A stretch of 64,000 bases of DNA from Salinivibrio kushneri (GTDB taxonomy: Bacteria > Pseudomonadota > Gammaproteobacteria > Enterobacterales > Vibrionaceae), in the NCBI RefSeq assembly GCF_005280275.1, contig NZ_CP040021.1:1947001-2011000 (forward strand), in the 5' to 3' direction. The notes under the pieces were generated by a model. That model was given only the letters and a program-made list of their open reading frames with translations, was not told the origin of the DNA and searched no databases. The translations under genes and the position numbers were made by a program. Every line of letters begins with the position of its first letter. Positions within the stretch are counted from its first letter, which is position 1. Shown piece after piece: positions 39,759-49,344 of this stretch.

Positions 39759-40610
39759 TTAGGCTTCTTCTTCTGCCATATGTGCCGCGATCGTTTCACG
39801 GTTACTAAACCATAAGCCACCGCACTCACGTCCGTATTGCTTGACCCTATCGCCAATCATGGGGTGCTGGTTATTGGCCACCATCTCCCGTAAATCACTG
39901 TAGAAACTCAATGCGTTCTCACAGGCACGGCGATCCATAAAGTAATATCCGCCCACACGCGAATAAATCTGACGCATGCCATTAATGGTTAACACATACA
40001 CCTTGTTGCCAGAAAAGTGCGCCATGCCTTGGAACAAACGATAGTCAAAGTGATTAAACGCGCGCCCCATACATATGCGCTCACACAAGGCGGGATCTTG
40101 CTTACCGTATTTGTCCTGGATCTTTTTAACGTCTTTTAAGACTTCATCTTGTTCATCGATGAGCCCCAAAAACTGCTCAAAGCGTTCGCACTCAAGCACT
40201 TGCTCACAGCGTTTAATCACATGGTCAATCAGGTTTAAGCAATCATCAGCACGGTTTTTTGCCGCATAGCGCATGTACACGCCACTGATGTCGGTGCGCG
40301 CCGCGAGTAAGTCCTCAAGTACGCCATGCACATCTTGCCCCTCTAGGGTGACCAGGGTATCGAGAATACTCAGCCCCGACGTACGCATATAATCATTCAC
40401 ACGTGTGGGTTTGCCATGTTGAATGGTTAACCAGCCATCACGCGCCAAGCGTTGCAACACTTCACGTAAGGTGGTGCGAGTGACCCCAATCAGTTCAGAC
40501 AGTTCACGCTCTGCAGGTAAAATGGAGCCTTTAGGAAAGTGATTATTCCAAATACTTTCAATTATATATTTTTCAGCAAATGTTGCTGGGCTATCCGCCT
40601 TTATAACCAT
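39759..40610 (-). CDS. fadR: Fatty acid metabolism regulator FadR, vibrio type
   Basis: A GntR-family regulator that represses fad genes and activates fabA/fabB, released by long-chain acyl-CoA. The N-terminal winged helix (SILPAERELSELIGVTRTT, LQRLARDGWLTIQHGKPT) is nearly identical to E. coli. The protein is 283 residues, about 44 longer than E. coli FadR (239). The excess lies around residues 130-180 (CERFEQFLGLIDEQDEV to GRAFNHFDYRLFQG), corresponding to the insertion known in Vibrio FadR, where it adds a second ligand site. It is divergent from nhaB. Confidence 0.96.
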   Translation of the reverse strand: MVIKADSPATFAEKYIIESIWNNHFPKGSILPAERELSELIGVTRTTLREVLQRLARDGWLTIQHGKPTRVNDYMRTSGLSILDTLVTLEGQDVHGVLEDLLAARTDISGVYMRYAAKNRADDCLNLIDHVIKRCEQVLECERFEQFLGLIDEQDEVLKDVKKIQDKYGKQDPALCERICMGRAFNHFDYRLFQGMAHFSGNKVYVLTINGMRQIYSRVGGYYFMDRRACENALSFYSDLREMVANNQHPMIGDRVKQYGRECGGLWFSNRETIAAHMAEEEA

Positions 40611-41003
40611 TGAATCTAAATTCCAATTTGCTTCTTGCTCTGATTAATAACTCATCATACCACCAGACGCCATCAGCAGAAACCGCTGAGTGAGATCACC
40701 GGATATCGCGTGACATCTGCTATCTTTTTGTACCAGATCAATGAAAAACTGGGCATAAATCGCAAAACTAACCCATACAAGATGTAACAAAATATGTCTG
40801 AGGCAAACTAGCGCACACTTATTCGTGACAAGACTATCCATCCACGCATTGTGAACCATGCGTCCCGATGAGCCTTGGTCACTGATATCTGTCATCCTCA
40901 TACTGTGCCCATGCAGCCGTTCGCCGATGGCGCGTTTGTGTTGGTGCACGAGACTCGCCCATCCGCGCCCTAGGTAGGCATAGATAACAATGAGACTTTC
41001 ACT
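40611..41003. promoter_or_regulatory. Divergent intergenic region fadR / nhaB
   Basis: About 390 bases without a convincing gene; one reverse 101-codon frame at 40644-40949 shows no family features. It should hold the divergent promoters. A small hairpin TCAGC-AGAAACC-GCTGA lies near 40676. I see no FadR palindrome and no clear ribosome binding site ahead of nhaB (TATGGCGAAG). Confidence 0.4.
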
Positions 41004-42596
41004 ATGGCGAAGACCATGACACTCAGAACTGCGTTTCTTAAGAATTTTCTCGGCAAAGCCCCCGATTGGTACAAATTAACCATTGTTGGCTTTTTAATTC
41101 TCAACCCAATTGTTTTCGCGATCGACCCTTTTATCGCTGGTTGGCTCTTGGTGGTCGAGTTTATTTTCACCCTCGCGATGGCCTTGAAATGCTACCCACT
41201 GCAACCCGGTGGCTTATTGGCGATTGAAGCGGTCGCCATTGGCATGACCAGCCCCGCGCAAGTCAAACACGAATTAGTGGCCAACGTTGAAGTCCTGTTG
41301 CTCCTCGTCTTTATGGTGGCGGGGATCTATTTTATGAAACAGCTATTGCTGTTTATTTTCACCAAAATCCTGTTGGGCATTCGATCCAAGATAGCCTTGT
41401 CATTGGCCTTTTGTGGCGCGGCGGCGGCGCTCTCCGCCTTTTTGGATGCCTTAACCGTGATTGCCGTGGTGATCAGTGTTGCCGTCGGTTTTTACGCCAT
41501 TTACCACCGCGTGGCGTCCGGGAAAGAGTTCGGCGCTAACCATGATCATACCTCAGATGAAAGCTTAAGCGACGAGCTTAGCCGCAACGATTTGGAAAAT
41601 TATCGAGCGTTTTTGCGCAGCCTATTGATGCATGCTGGCGTGGGTACCGCATTGGGCGGGGTGATGACCATGGTCGGCGAGCCGCAAAACCTGATCATTG
41701 CCGACCAAGCTGGTTGGCATTTTGGTGAGTTTATTTTACGTATGGCACCGGTCACGCTGCCGGTTTTCTTTGCTGGCTTGCTAACCTGTGCGCTGGTCGA
41801 GAAGTTTGCTTGGTTCGGTTATGGCGCACACCTGCCGCAAAATGTATTAAAAATATTGGTAGAGTACGATAACGCACAGCGAGCAAAACGCACGCCTCAA
41901 GACATCGCCAAGTTGGTGGTGCAAGCGCTGATTGCGGTGTGGCTAATCACCGCATTGGCTTTACATTGGGCCGCGGTCGGTTTAATTGGCCTAAGTATCA
42001 TTATCCTTGCCACCGCGTTTACGGGCGTTGTTGATGAACACCATATCGGCAAAGCCTTTGAGGAAGCGCTACCGTTTACTGCGCTATTGGCGGTCTTTTT
42101 CTCTGTGGTGGCAGTGATCATCGACCAACACCTGTTTGCACCTGTCATCGACATGGTGTTGTCGCTGGAAGGTCACCTGCAACTGACCATGTTTTATATC
42201 GCCAATGGCCTGCTTTCCATGGTGTCAGACAACGTGTTTGTCGGCACCGTGTATATCAACGAGGTGAAAACCGCCCTGCTCAATGGCGTGATTGGCCGCG
42301 AGCAGTTCGATATGTTGGCGGTTGCGATTAACACAGGCACCAACTTACCCTCGGTCGCCACGCCCAATGGCCAAGCGGCTTTCTTATTCTTACTGACTTC
42401 CACACTCGCGCCGCTGCTGCGCCTTTCTTACGGGCGTATGGTATATATGGCGTTGCCTTATACCATTGTCATGGGGGTACTGGGGGTGATTGGCATTGAG
42501 TTTTTCTTGGTGCCTGCGACCGAGTGGATGCTACACCAAGGTTGGATTTCCGAAACCATCCATATGACTCAGCAAGCCATACCGAGCGCTCACTAA
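41004..42596 (+). CDS. nhaB: Na+/H+ antiporter NhaB
   Basis: An electrogenic sodium/proton antiporter of the inner membrane. The 530-residue protein (E. coli 513) has about 12 hydrophobic segments and highly conserved blocks: [53 protein letters not shown], and [19 protein letters not shown] short hydrophilic loop (about 175-195) is variable in the family. The gene order fadR-nhaB-dsbB is the same as in enterics and vibrios. It is terminated at 42641-42670, ahead of dsbB. Confidence 0.96.
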   Translation: MAKTMTLRTAFLKNFLGKAPDWYKLTIVGFLILNPIVFAIDPFIAGWLLVVEFIFTLAMALKCYPLQPGGLLAIEAVAIGMTSPAQVKHELVANVEVLLLLVFMVAGIYFMKQLLLFIFTKILLGIRSKIALSLAFCGAAAALSAFLDALTVIAVVISVAVGFYAIYHRVASGKEFGANHDHTSDESLSDELSRNDLENYRAFLRSLLMHAGVGTALGGVMTMVGEPQNLIIADQAGWHFGEFILRMAPVTLPVFFAGLLTCALVEKFAWFGYGAHLPQNVLKILVEYDNAQRAKRTPQDIAKLVVQALIAVWLITALALHWAAVGLIGLSIIILATAFTGVVDEHHIGKAFEEALPFTALLAVFFSVVAVIIDQHLFAPVIDMVLSLEGHLQLTMFYIANGLLSMVSDNVFVGTVYINEVKTALLNGVIGREQFDMLAVAINTGTNLPSVATPNGQAAFLFLLTSTLAPLLRLSYGRMVYMALPYTIVMGVLGVIGIEFFLVPATEWMLHQGWISETIHMTQQAIPSAH

Positions 42597-42640
42597 CGCA
42601 TTTCTATCATTGACCTTAGTCTCAACAAACGATTGAATAG

Positions 42641-42670
42641 CAAGGCTCTCAATATAGGGCCTTGTTTTTT
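42641..42670 (+). terminator. Rho-independent terminator of nhaB
   Basis: CAAGGC / GCCTTG with a 12-base interior is followed by six T's, just ahead of the dsbB ribosome binding site. Confidence 0.8.
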
Positions 42671-42684
42671 ATCAGGAGTGAGTT

Positions 42685-43224
42685 ATGTGGCGCGCCTTAA
42701 ACCAGTTTTCTCGCAGCCGAGCGTCCTGGCTGTTGTTGCTTCTATGTGTTGTGGGGCTGGAAGCCACCGCGCTTTACTTTCAACACTATCAAGGGCTGGC
42801 ACCTTGTGTGATGTGTATTTATGAACGCGTTGCCCTATTAGGGATTGGCGTGGCTGCCTTGTTGGGTTTAATCGCGCCTAACGACCCTTTTTGGCGCACA
42901 CTTAGCTTGCTTGGCTATGGCGCCACAGCCGGGTGGGCGCTAAAGCTCTCGTTAGAGCACGTGAGTTATCAATTTCCTGATCCAAACCAATTGTTTGGTG
43001 CCACCTGCGATGTGGCGGTGAACTTCCCTGCTTGGGCGCCACTCAACCAATGGCTGCCCTCCGTCTTTGAAGCCTACGGTGATTGCAGCAAGGTGGTGTG
43101 GCAATGGCTAGGCTGGTCGATGCCTCAATGGCTCGTGGGGATCTTTTCCGCGATGTTGCTTGTCTGGGTGTTAGTGGTAATTGCCCAGTTTATTGGCCGC
43201 CCTCCACGCCGCATTTTTTCATAA
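42685..43224 (+). CDS. dsbB: Disulfide bond formation protein DsbB
   Basis: An inner-membrane quinone reductase that reoxidises DsbA. The 179 residues (E. coli 176) have four membrane helices. The first redox pair is in LAPCVMCIYERVALLG and the second pair is the Cys in GATCDVA and the Cys in YGDCSKV. CAGGAGTGAG precedes the ATG. It faces a Nudix gene, and the 3' ends overlap by 35 bases. Menaquinone made by the men operon in this window may accept its electrons under anaerobic conditions (inference from E. coli). Confidence 0.96.
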   Translation: MWRALNQFSRSRASWLLLLLCVVGLEATALYFQHYQGLAPCVMCIYERVALLGIGVAALLGLIAPNDPFWRTLSLLGYGATAGWALKLSLEHVSYQFPDPNQLFGATCDVAVNFPAWAPLNQWLPSVFEAYGDCSKVVWQWLGWSMPQWLVGIFSAMLLVWVLVVIAQFIGRPPRRIFS

Positions 43225-43696
43225 CGGCGGGTGACGGATTGTGCAAGATAGCGTCGGCTTTATCGGCGCTTTCGCTCCTTGCTACGCGGTTGAACCGCTC
43301 ACACAGCACCTTGATTAAGGGACGATCTGCGCCACTAAAAACCCCAGCATCGAGGCGACGAGGCTCACTCCAATAGATGGCCTGATGTTGATGTAGCATG
43401 GGCGGTCCATCAAGGATGTCACACCAAAAACTGCACAATAAGATCACCTTGTCACCGTAATCGAACTCGGTTTCTACAATCGGCGCCCCAACATGGATAT
43501 CCACCCCAAATTCTTCACGCCACTCGCGCTTGAGAGCCTGCTGGTCAGTCTCGCCTTGCTCGACTTTGCCACCCGGAAATTCCCACCAGCTAATAAACTG
43601 CGTATCCGGTTGGCGTTGTGCCACCAACACTTGGTGATCTTGGGTCGCCACACCGGCGACAACACGTATCGGAGAGGATTGTTTTGACGGCTTCAT
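43190..43696 (-). CDS. Nudix hydrolase, NudG/MutT-like (deoxy)nucleoside triphosphate pyrophosphohydrolase
   Basis: A 168-residue protein with a complete Nudix box (GGKVEQGETDQQALKREWREEFGV: G-x5-E-x7-RE-W-x-EE-x-G-V, read across residues 43-67), preceded by VLVAQRQPDTQFISWWEFP. The downstream HQHQAIYWSEPRRL is like the CTP pyrophosphohydrolase NudG, so cleansing of oxidised or methylated pyrimidine nucleotides is a fair guess; MutT is the alternative. It is longer than NudG (135) by a C-terminal tail of about 30 residues that overlaps the dsbB 3' end. The ATG lies four bases after the stop of the SEC-C gene and has no ribosome binding site of its own, suggesting translational coupling. Confidence 0.82.
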   Translation of the reverse strand: MKPSKQSSPIRVVAGVATQDHQVLVAQRQPDTQFISWWEFPGGKVEQGETDQQALKREWREEFGVDIHVGAPIVETEFDYGDKVILLCSFWCDILDGPPMLHQHQAIYWSEPRRLDAGVFSGADRPLIKVLCERFNRVARSESADKADAILHNPSPAVMKKCGVEGGQ

Positions 43697-43700
43697 CTGA

Positions 43701-44339
43701 TTAACGCCCACAGCATTTTTTGAACTTGGCACCACTGCCACATGGGCAAGGATCGTTGCGGCCTATCGACTTAAATGGATTGACCTGGTGCGCACCATGC
43801 GTGCCTTGTTGCGCTTCATCCGCCGCTTTCGCCACCTCCTGGATCATTAAGTCCAGTTGTTCCATATATTGGCCCGGCTCAACATCAATGCCGACCTCTT
43901 TCATCTGCGCTAATGTGCCTGCTTCATCGTGTAGCAGCAGCATGCTGGTGACTAAGGCGGATAGCATCCGGCGACTGCCATCATTGAGCGTCACCTCGTG
44001 CCAGTGCGGCTCAACATAGGGCCACACCGCTAAAAATCCCTCGGCGAAAGCTTGGGCGTGCTCACCGCGCATCGACAACATTAAGCTATCCGGCAATACA
44101 TAATCATTACGCATTAGGGCGTGATATTGCTGCTCAAGGTGCGCCAGCACCACCTGCTTATCGTCTTGATTGAGGCTAACGACCTCCCCATCTTCTTCAA
44201 CCCCTGCAGTCACTAGCACCGACAGCCAGGTATCAGGATCTAAAGGAGCCGGACATATATTCGCGGCCAGGAGGGCACCTTCAATAAAACTGGCGGGCAT
44301 CCCCTCCCAGTGTTCAGAGAGTGTCACTAGTGTTGACAT
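43701..44339 (-). CDS. YecA/YgfB family protein with SEC-C zinc-binding tail
   Basis: A 212-residue cytoplasmic protein: a YecA/UPF0149 domain at about 1-175 ([19 protein letters not shown]) and a C-terminal SEC-C motif ([19 protein letters not shown]), the zinc-binding Cys motif also found at the end of SecA. Function is unknown in the family; ribosome or SecB association is suggested for SEC-C proteins. The start codon lies inside dusC, with the two genes overlapping by 13 bases and a CAGGAAAG ribosome binding site in the dusC end. Operon dusC-yecA-nudix is likely. Confidence 0.88.
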   Translation of the reverse strand: MSTLVTLSEHWEGMPASFIEGALLAANICPAPLDPDTWLSVLVTAGVEEDGEVVSLNQDDKQVVLAHLEQQYHALMRNDYVLPDSLMLSMRGEHAQAFAEGFLAVWPYVEPHWHEVTLNDGSRRMLSALVTSMLLLHDEAGTLAQMKEVGIDVEPGQYMEQLDLMIQEVAKAADEAQQGTHGAHQVNPFKSIGRNDPCPCGSGAKFKKCCGR

Positions 44340-45328
44340 AAACTTTCCTGTGTCATGAATTCTGTTTGTTGACGTGCGTTATCGAGTGCACGGACTATCT
44401 CATCCGCGCGCTTAAGAACGCGAATCACCTTAAAGCAGGCATCTGCCTGGGGGTAATATTGGCGCAAATACTTAAACCATTGCTTAATGCGGTTAGGGAA
44501 ATACTGCGCCTTATCACCTTGGCGTTCTTGCTCGGTATAGCGAATCAGCAATGCGAGCACGGCAGGCCAAGGCATGGGCGCGACGTTATCACGGATATGC
44601 TGACCGAGATTAGGCATATTTAACGCGCCACGACACACCATTAAGGTGTTGCAGCCGGTGAGGGCTTGGCAGCGCAGCGCATCCTCACGGTGCCAAATAT
44701 CCCCATTGGCCGTGACGGGGATGGGCAGGTGTTGATTAATGTCAGCAATTAAATCCCAACGAATAGTGCCCGCTTTGTAGCCATCGCGTTTAGTGCGCCC
44801 GTGTACCACCAGCTCATCCGCCCCTGCGTCGGCCACCGCTTCGGCAATGAGCAAGTAATCATCAAGATCATTAAAGCCAAGACGCATTTTGGCGCTCACC
44901 GTATGAGCCGGATCAACCGCCTCTCTCACTGCTTTGACCACATCAAACATATGCTCTGGGGTTTTAAGTAGCGCTGCCCCACCACGGTTGCCATTGACGG
45001 TTTTCGATGGGCAGCCAAAATTAATATCAATCCCTTGCGAGCCCAGTTCGATCGCACGCACCGCGTTACCCGCCATTGCATGAGGATTTTGACCCAATAG
45101 CTGTACGCGAACCGGGGTTCCCGCGGTGGTGAAGCCCCCTTGCGCTAACTCCGGACAAAAGCGATAAAAGACTTTTTCCGGCAAGCGTTGGTCGACCACG
45201 CGCACAAACTCGGTGACACAGAGACTGTAGTGATTAATCTCGGTGAGCAACTTGCGCATCAAGGGGTCGAGTACCCCTTCCATCGGGCCCAAGACGATAT
45301 CTGGTGGTGATTGATGTATTTGACTCAT
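44327..45328 (-). CDS. dusC: tRNA-dihydrouridine(16) synthase DusC
   Basis: A flavin enzyme reducing uridine 16 in the tRNA D loop. The 333 residues begin with [17 protein letters not shown], the substrate and FMN segment of DusC. The catalytic Cys is in [18 protein letters not shown], and [14 protein letters not shown] and TANGDIW follow. E. coli DusC is 315 residues; PMEGVLD separates it from DusA and DusB. First gene of the dusC-yecA-nudix operon. No terminator is visible between it and the scs cluster terminator upstream. Confidence 0.93.
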   Translation of the reverse strand: MSQIHQSPPDIVLGPMEGVLDPLMRKLLTEINHYSLCVTEFVRVVDQRLPEKVFYRFCPELAQGGFTTAGTPVRVQLLGQNPHAMAGNAVRAIELGSQGIDINFGCPSKTVNGNRGGAALLKTPEHMFDVVKAVREAVDPAHTVSAKMRLGFNDLDDYLLIAEAVADAGADELVVHGRTKRDGYKAGTIRWDLIADINQHLPIPVTANGDIWHREDALRCQALTGCNTLMVCRGALNMPNLGQHIRDNVAPMPWPAVLALLIRYTEQERQGDKAQYFPNRIKQWFKYLRQYYPQADACFKVIRVLKRADEIVRALDNARQQTEFMTQESLCQH

Positions 45329-45388
45329 GCCATACCTTCGCGATTAAGGCGCGCTATTTTGCCAGCTTTTACACCAAAGCGCAGCTAA

Positions 45389-45419
45389 GAAAAAAGCCAG
45401 TCAAAAAGTGACTGGCTTT
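45389..45419 (-). terminator. Rho-independent terminator of the scs cluster
   Basis: Minus strand: AAGCCAGTCA-CTTTT-TGACTGGCTT followed by a T run. Confidence 0.9.
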
Positions 45420-45444
45420 CAAATCGTTAGCGACGCCGGTGGAG

Positions 45445-46176
45445 TTAGCCCTCTGCTCTCGCCGCGTCAACCATGGCTTCTAGCTGCGGGTACGGCAAAT
45501 AGCCAGGTGCGACCTGCTCGCCAATGATCATCGCTGGGGTACCTCTTAGCCCCAGTTCAACAAAGGCGCGATAGTTTTCTGCGACCGCTTTTCCGGTCAT
45601 TTCTTTACCTTCCAGCAATGCTTCGGTACCGGTTTTCTTGGCGATTTTCTCTAACGAGCGCGCATCATGCATGCCGCGCTTTTTCATCAATAATTGATGA
45701 ACCTGCGCAAAGGCCTCCGGTTTTTCCAGCCACACATTCATCGCATACACCGCAGAATTGGTGCCGAGCGATTCGATACTCTGCTGTTTGAGTGGTACGG
45801 CAATATTAATCACCTTGACATCATCATGTGCGGCCACCAGTTTCTGTAACTCTTCTTCCAGCTTTTTGCAGTATGGGCAGTTGTAGTCCATAAAGTTCAC
45901 CACGGTGACTTCAGGGTTCTCTGCGCCAATCCAGCTGTGGGTGTCCGATTCAAACCAGTCACGGCGTGCGGCAAGGTTTTCCTTTAACGTCTTTTGTTGT
46001 TCAACAAACTTTTGCAAACTCTGGTTAAGGTTGGCGATCAGTTTGGGGTTCTCTTCCAACAAGCTGACTATGTCATCCAATTGCGCTTGCTCGGTATCGG
46101 ACAACGCATTCGCGCTGACAGGAAGAGCCAGAAGCAGTAGAGCCCAAAGCGGGGCGATATAGCGAGATAAGGACAT
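45445..46176 (-). CDS. scsC: Periplasmic thiol-disulfide protein, DsbA-fold (ScsC-like)
   Basis: A 243-residue periplasmic protein: signal peptide with hydrophobic LWALLLLALPVSANA, an N-terminal helical extension (about 26-72) that could mediate oligomerisation as in some ScsC proteins, and a thioredoxin-fold domain with CPYC at about 100-103 and a cis-Pro loop RGTPAMII. Reduced by ScsB, such proteins isomerise disulfides or bind Cu(I). I start at the ATG at 46176, preceded by AAGGAAA; the frame is open to 46224. It is the last gene of the cluster. Confidence 0.87.
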   Translation of the reverse strand: MSLSRYIAPLWALLLLALPVSANALSDTEQAQLDDIVSLLEENPKLIANLNQSLQKFVEQQKTLKENLAARRDWFESDTHSWIGAENPEVTVVNFMDYNCPYCKKLEEELQKLVAAHDDVKVINIAVPLKQQSIESLGTNSAVYAMNVWLEKPEAFAQVHQLLMKKRGMHDARSLEKIAKKTGTEALLEGKEMTGKAVAENYRAFVELGLRGTPAMIIGEQVAPGYLPYPQLEAMVDAARAEG

Positions 46177-46202
46177 CGGGTTTCCTTTTGATAAATGTAA
46201 AT

Positions 46203-46724
46203 TCATAACGCTAGCCTTAACCATAGGCCAAGCGGTGTCGTGAAGCCTGTTGTGATTGACGTGATTTTTCCTTGCTCGACCACCATCACGGTAGGCGTCA
46301 CTTTCACTGAAAACGCTTTAGAGAGGTTTCCATGTTGATCGTTCACCACGGGAAAATCATAACCATGATGAGCAAGGTATCCCGCAATGTGTTTATCTGA
46401 GCCTGAGCGTAACGCGATCGAGACTACCTGCGCATGACCACTTAACCAATCTACCGAGGGGGTCACAAAACGGCAGACACCGCACCAGCTTGCCCATACA
46501 TAGACAAGCACGGGGTCGTGTTGCGACATGGCGATCAAATCCTGCTGGCGGCCATCGAGCAAACGCATCGACTCGACGGGCACCTGACTGGTGTCGATAT
46601 CGCGGCTTCGCCACCAATCCATCGCGGTACTCGATATCAGCACAAACACGATGAGCCAGCAAATGTCACGCGCACCGCGTTTGATCCGTTGACGCCATGA
46701 CAGCTTTTTTTGCTTGGCCATCAT
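46203..46724 (-). CDS. scsD: TlpA-like membrane-anchored thioredoxin (ScsD-like)
   Basis: A 173-residue protein with a membrane anchor at about 21-36 and a periplasmic thioredoxin domain. The active site is WASWCGVCRF (Cys about 81 and 84) and the cis-Pro loop is VTPTVMVV. The first ATG overlaps the scsB stop as ATGA (two adjacent ATGs), so it is translationally coupled to scsB. By analogy with Salmonella ScsD it receives electrons from ScsB. Order here is scsB-scsD-scsC, not B-C-D as in Salmonella. Confidence 0.87.
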   Translation of the reverse strand: MMAKQKKLSWRQRIKRGARDICWLIVFVLISSTAMDWWRSRDIDTSQVPVESMRLLDGRQQDLIAMSQHDPVLVYVWASWCGVCRFVTPSVDWLSGHAQVVSIALRSGSDKHIAGYLAHHGYDFPVVNDQHGNLSKAFSVKVTPTVMVVEQGKITSITTGFTTPLGLWLRLAL

Positions 46725-48844
46725 GGTGTTTTCGCCTGTTCAATCGCCGTCATCACCGCGTTATCGGTCAAAATGACGGGTAAAGCGATCCCTTCAGGCG
46801 CACCAGGGCCGTAGACAATATTGAACGGCACGCCATAACGCTGGTGCTCTTGCAAGTATTGGGTCACGGTGTCGCTCGGACGGGTCCAATCACCTTGCAT
46901 CGCCACCACATTCGGCGCGGTGATGGCGTCATACACGGGGGATTGTAGAATCACTCCCACTTTGTTGGCATGACAGGTAATGCACCAATCCGCCGTCACA
47001 TCAACAAACACCACTTTGCCCTGATCCACCGCTTGATCGATCGCGGCTTCATCCAGACTCACCCAGTCTGGGTCCGAGTTCAATGGCGTTGCCCACCGCG
47101 GCGCTGTCAATGACGCACCAATCAACCCAAGTACAACCACCACGAGCAGCCCAGCTGTCCCTTTAATCGCTGCCAGTTTTCCAAGGGTGCGATATGTTAG
47201 CCACACACTGGCAACCAGTAGCAGCGTTCCCACTGCGATAGCGCCAGCAACGCCAAGATATGGCATCCACAACCAGAAGAGCCACATCGTGGTGCCAGCC
47301 AGCAATAATGCGAATACCCGTTTGACATGATTCATCCAGGGGCCAGGTTTGGGCAATGCGCGGGTCAGACCAGGAAAAGCGGCAACCAGCAGCCACGGCA
47401 GCGCCATGCCAACGGCGAGTGCGGTAAAGATAAGCCACAACGCCGTCAGCGACCCACCTAGCGCATAGGCGACCGCCGTCCCAAGGAAAGGGGCCGAACA
47501 TGGTGTGGCCAGTAAGGTCGCAAACACGCCTTGAACAAAGTGGCCGCTGGTTGTGTGGCCGCCGCGTGTCGCCATCCAGGTTTGCCAACTGGGCGGTAAA
47601 TCAATGCGCAGCACATCAAATAAACTCAAGGCAAACAGCCAAATCACCAGCGTCATCACCCCAATAAACAGCGGGCTTTGAAACTGGATCCCCCACCCCA
47701 CGGCTTGCCCGGTAAGCTTTAATGCCATCAACAGCCCCGCAATCGCCCAAAAGGACACCAGGATCCCCGCCGCTGAGGCCAAAAACTGGCCGCGAATAGC
47801 GCCACGTGTCGCTTCTGGATTGGCAACGATACTGTTGAGCTTAAGCCCAAGTACGGGGAGCACACAGGGCATCACGTTGAGGATCAAGCCACCCAAAAGT
47901 GCAATACCGCCAATCATCCATATTGATAATCCCGCTTGCGAAACCACATTGCCCGCCTTCACGGTGGTGGCGTGCTCAGCCAGCAGTTGCTTATCCATGA
48001 CCGTCACTTGAATCGGTTTATCAGTCAGGTTGGGCGTTTCAATCCAATTGGTCACGTCAAACGTGGCGGTCAGGGTGTCGCCATCACGGTGGATACTCGG
48101 CACGCCAAAGGTATCATCGATCACCGCCTCCCCATCCACCAGCATATCGGGTTGCTGCCAAGTTTGGTTGCCGGTCACGGTGACCGCGAGCTGTTGTTGA
48201 TTGGTATCCCACACCGCGGATTCAATCTGCACACTGGGTAGCGGCTTAGGCACTTGGCTCATCGCTTGGTTGAACTGATACATCCGCTCACCATCCGCCT
48301 CAAGCGTACTCGGAGTAAAATCGAGAGAGATGGGATAATCAGTGATCACACACACACTGGTGCATGAAGACAAGCGCAAGGTGGCATCGAGCGACACCGG
48401 CTGTTGCCAGGTTTCAACCTTGAAGGTTAGTGGGAAGGTCACTTGCCCTTTGTAGCCCAACATGGTCAGGCCAAGTAGCTCGTGGCGCTTCGGTGCTGGC
48501 CAATGCCAGGTAATATCGTCCAGGTTTTGGCTGTCATTGATAATCAGCTCTGGAGCGACCCCGCCCTCGCCTGGCGAGCGCCAATAGGTTTTCCAATCGC
48601 CTTGCAAACGGATAGAAAGTAACCCATCGAGGCGCAGAGTGTCTGGACTCCCTTGCCCAGTTAACGCTATACGCGCCGTGACCGGCGGGTGGTCAGGATT
48701 AGTGAGCCAGCCGGTATCTGGGGCATTGGCGCGAGCAGTCGGAGTGAGTAACAATAAGCACAATAACAGCAGCGGTAGCAAGACCCAAGCTTGCCAAGCG
48801 CGCCCTTGTTTAACAGTGTGCCAATAGTGATTGAGTCGATTCAT
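46721..48844 (-). CDS. scsB: ScsB, DsbD-family transmembrane thiol-electron transporter
   Basis: Moves reducing equivalents from cytoplasmic thioredoxin to periplasmic ScsC and ScsD. The 707 residues comprise a signal segment at about 20-40, an N-terminal periplasmic domain with the redox pair CTSVC (161-165), a central membrane domain of about eight helices with Cys in NVMPCVLPVLGL and LLATPCSAPFLG, and a C-terminal thioredoxin domain with DWCITCHANKVG. This long N-terminal domain is characteristic of ScsB rather than DsbD. All three cysteine pairs are present, so it should be active. Confidence 0.92.
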   Translation of the reverse strand: MNRLNHYWHTVKQGRAWQAWVLLPLLLLCLLLLTPTARANAPDTGWLTNPDHPPVTARIALTGQGSPDTLRLDGLLSIRLQGDWKTYWRSPGEGGVAPELIINDSQNLDDITWHWPAPKRHELLGLTMLGYKGQVTFPLTFKVETWQQPVSLDATLRLSSCTSVCVITDYPISLDFTPSTLEADGERMYQFNQAMSQVPKPLPSVQIESAVWDTNQQQLAVTVTGNQTWQQPDMLVDGEAVIDDTFGVPSIHRDGDTLTATFDVTNWIETPNLTDKPIQVTVMDKQLLAEHATTVKAGNVVSQAGLSIWMIGGIALLGGLILNVMPCVLPVLGLKLNSIVANPEATRGAIRGQFLASAAGILVSFWAIAGLLMALKLTGQAVGWGIQFQSPLFIGVMTLVIWLFALSLFDVLRIDLPPSWQTWMATRGGHTTSGHFVQGVFATLLATPCSAPFLGTAVAYALGGSLTALWLIFTALAVGMALPWLLVAAFPGLTRALPKPGPWMNHVKRVFALLLAGTTMWLFWLWMPYLGVAGAIAVGTLLLVASVWLTYRTLGKLAAIKGTAGLLVVVVLGLIGASLTAPRWATPLNSDPDWVSLDEAAIDQAVDQGKVVFVDVTADWCITCHANKVGVILQSPVYDAITAPNVVAMQGDWTRPSDTVTQYLQEHQRYGVPFNIVYGPGAPEGIALPVILTDNAVMTAIEQAKTP

Positions 48845-48893
48845 AAGTCTGTTCCTTGTTAAGAATAAATACGCTATTTAGGAAGCAGGCGCT

Positions 48894-49253
48894 TTATTCT
48901 CGGAACACACAAAAGCAAAGATGCCGTCGTCGATAGGTCGGTGGATCGTGAGTGGGTAAGGTGATCGATACACTAACGGTCGCCATCACCGCCAGTAGCA
49001 CAATCAGCCACCAAAGTGGTGACGGTAGCCAGTCTAATGCCAACGCAGACGGATGCATCAATTGCTCGGAAAGCGAACATTTTTTACCCAGTGCGCTTTT
49101 TGCGTCCTCGGCGTCACCAATACTGACTGCTTGGCAAACCGCTTGCGCCCCTGATTGCCAGCTCAGTTGGTTTTGCAAGGCACACACTGCTAGAACCCAT
49201 AACGCAATCGCGAGGGCCCAGCCAGCTTTTGAACGACGCGTGTACCTTTGCAT
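48894..49253 (-). CDS. Small membrane protein, possible ScsA-like
   Basis: A 119-residue protein with two hydrophobic segments (about 10-28, LAIALWVLAVCAL; and about 78-98, WWLIVLLAVMATVSVSI). Between them lie two Cys (AVCQAV and KKCSLSEQ) that could form a periplasmic disulfide, and the C-terminus is YRRRHLCFCVFRE with two more Cys. A perfect AGGAGGTGG ribosome binding site sets the start at 49253. It sits 49 bases ahead of scsB in the same direction, the place of scsA in Salmonella, and may belong to the copper response. Assignment rests mainly on position. Confidence 0.65.
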   Translation of the reverse strand: MQRYTRRSKAGWALAIALWVLAVCALQNQLSWQSGAQAVCQAVSIGDAEDAKSALGKKCSLSEQLMHPSALALDWLPSPLWWLIVLLAVMATVSVSITLPTHDPPTYRRRHLCFCVFRE

Positions 49254-49344
49254 TCCACCTCCTGTCGAGTTGGCGATCATTATGCCCAACAACAAAAATT
49301 AAACAATAAGTGAGTCTGCACCACAGGGTGACAAGGCGCTGGAG

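Noticed and set aside
40644-40949. A 101-codon reverse frame between fadR and nhaB
   Set aside because: No ribosome binding site, no coherent hydrophobic or family pattern; lies where divergent promoters are expected.
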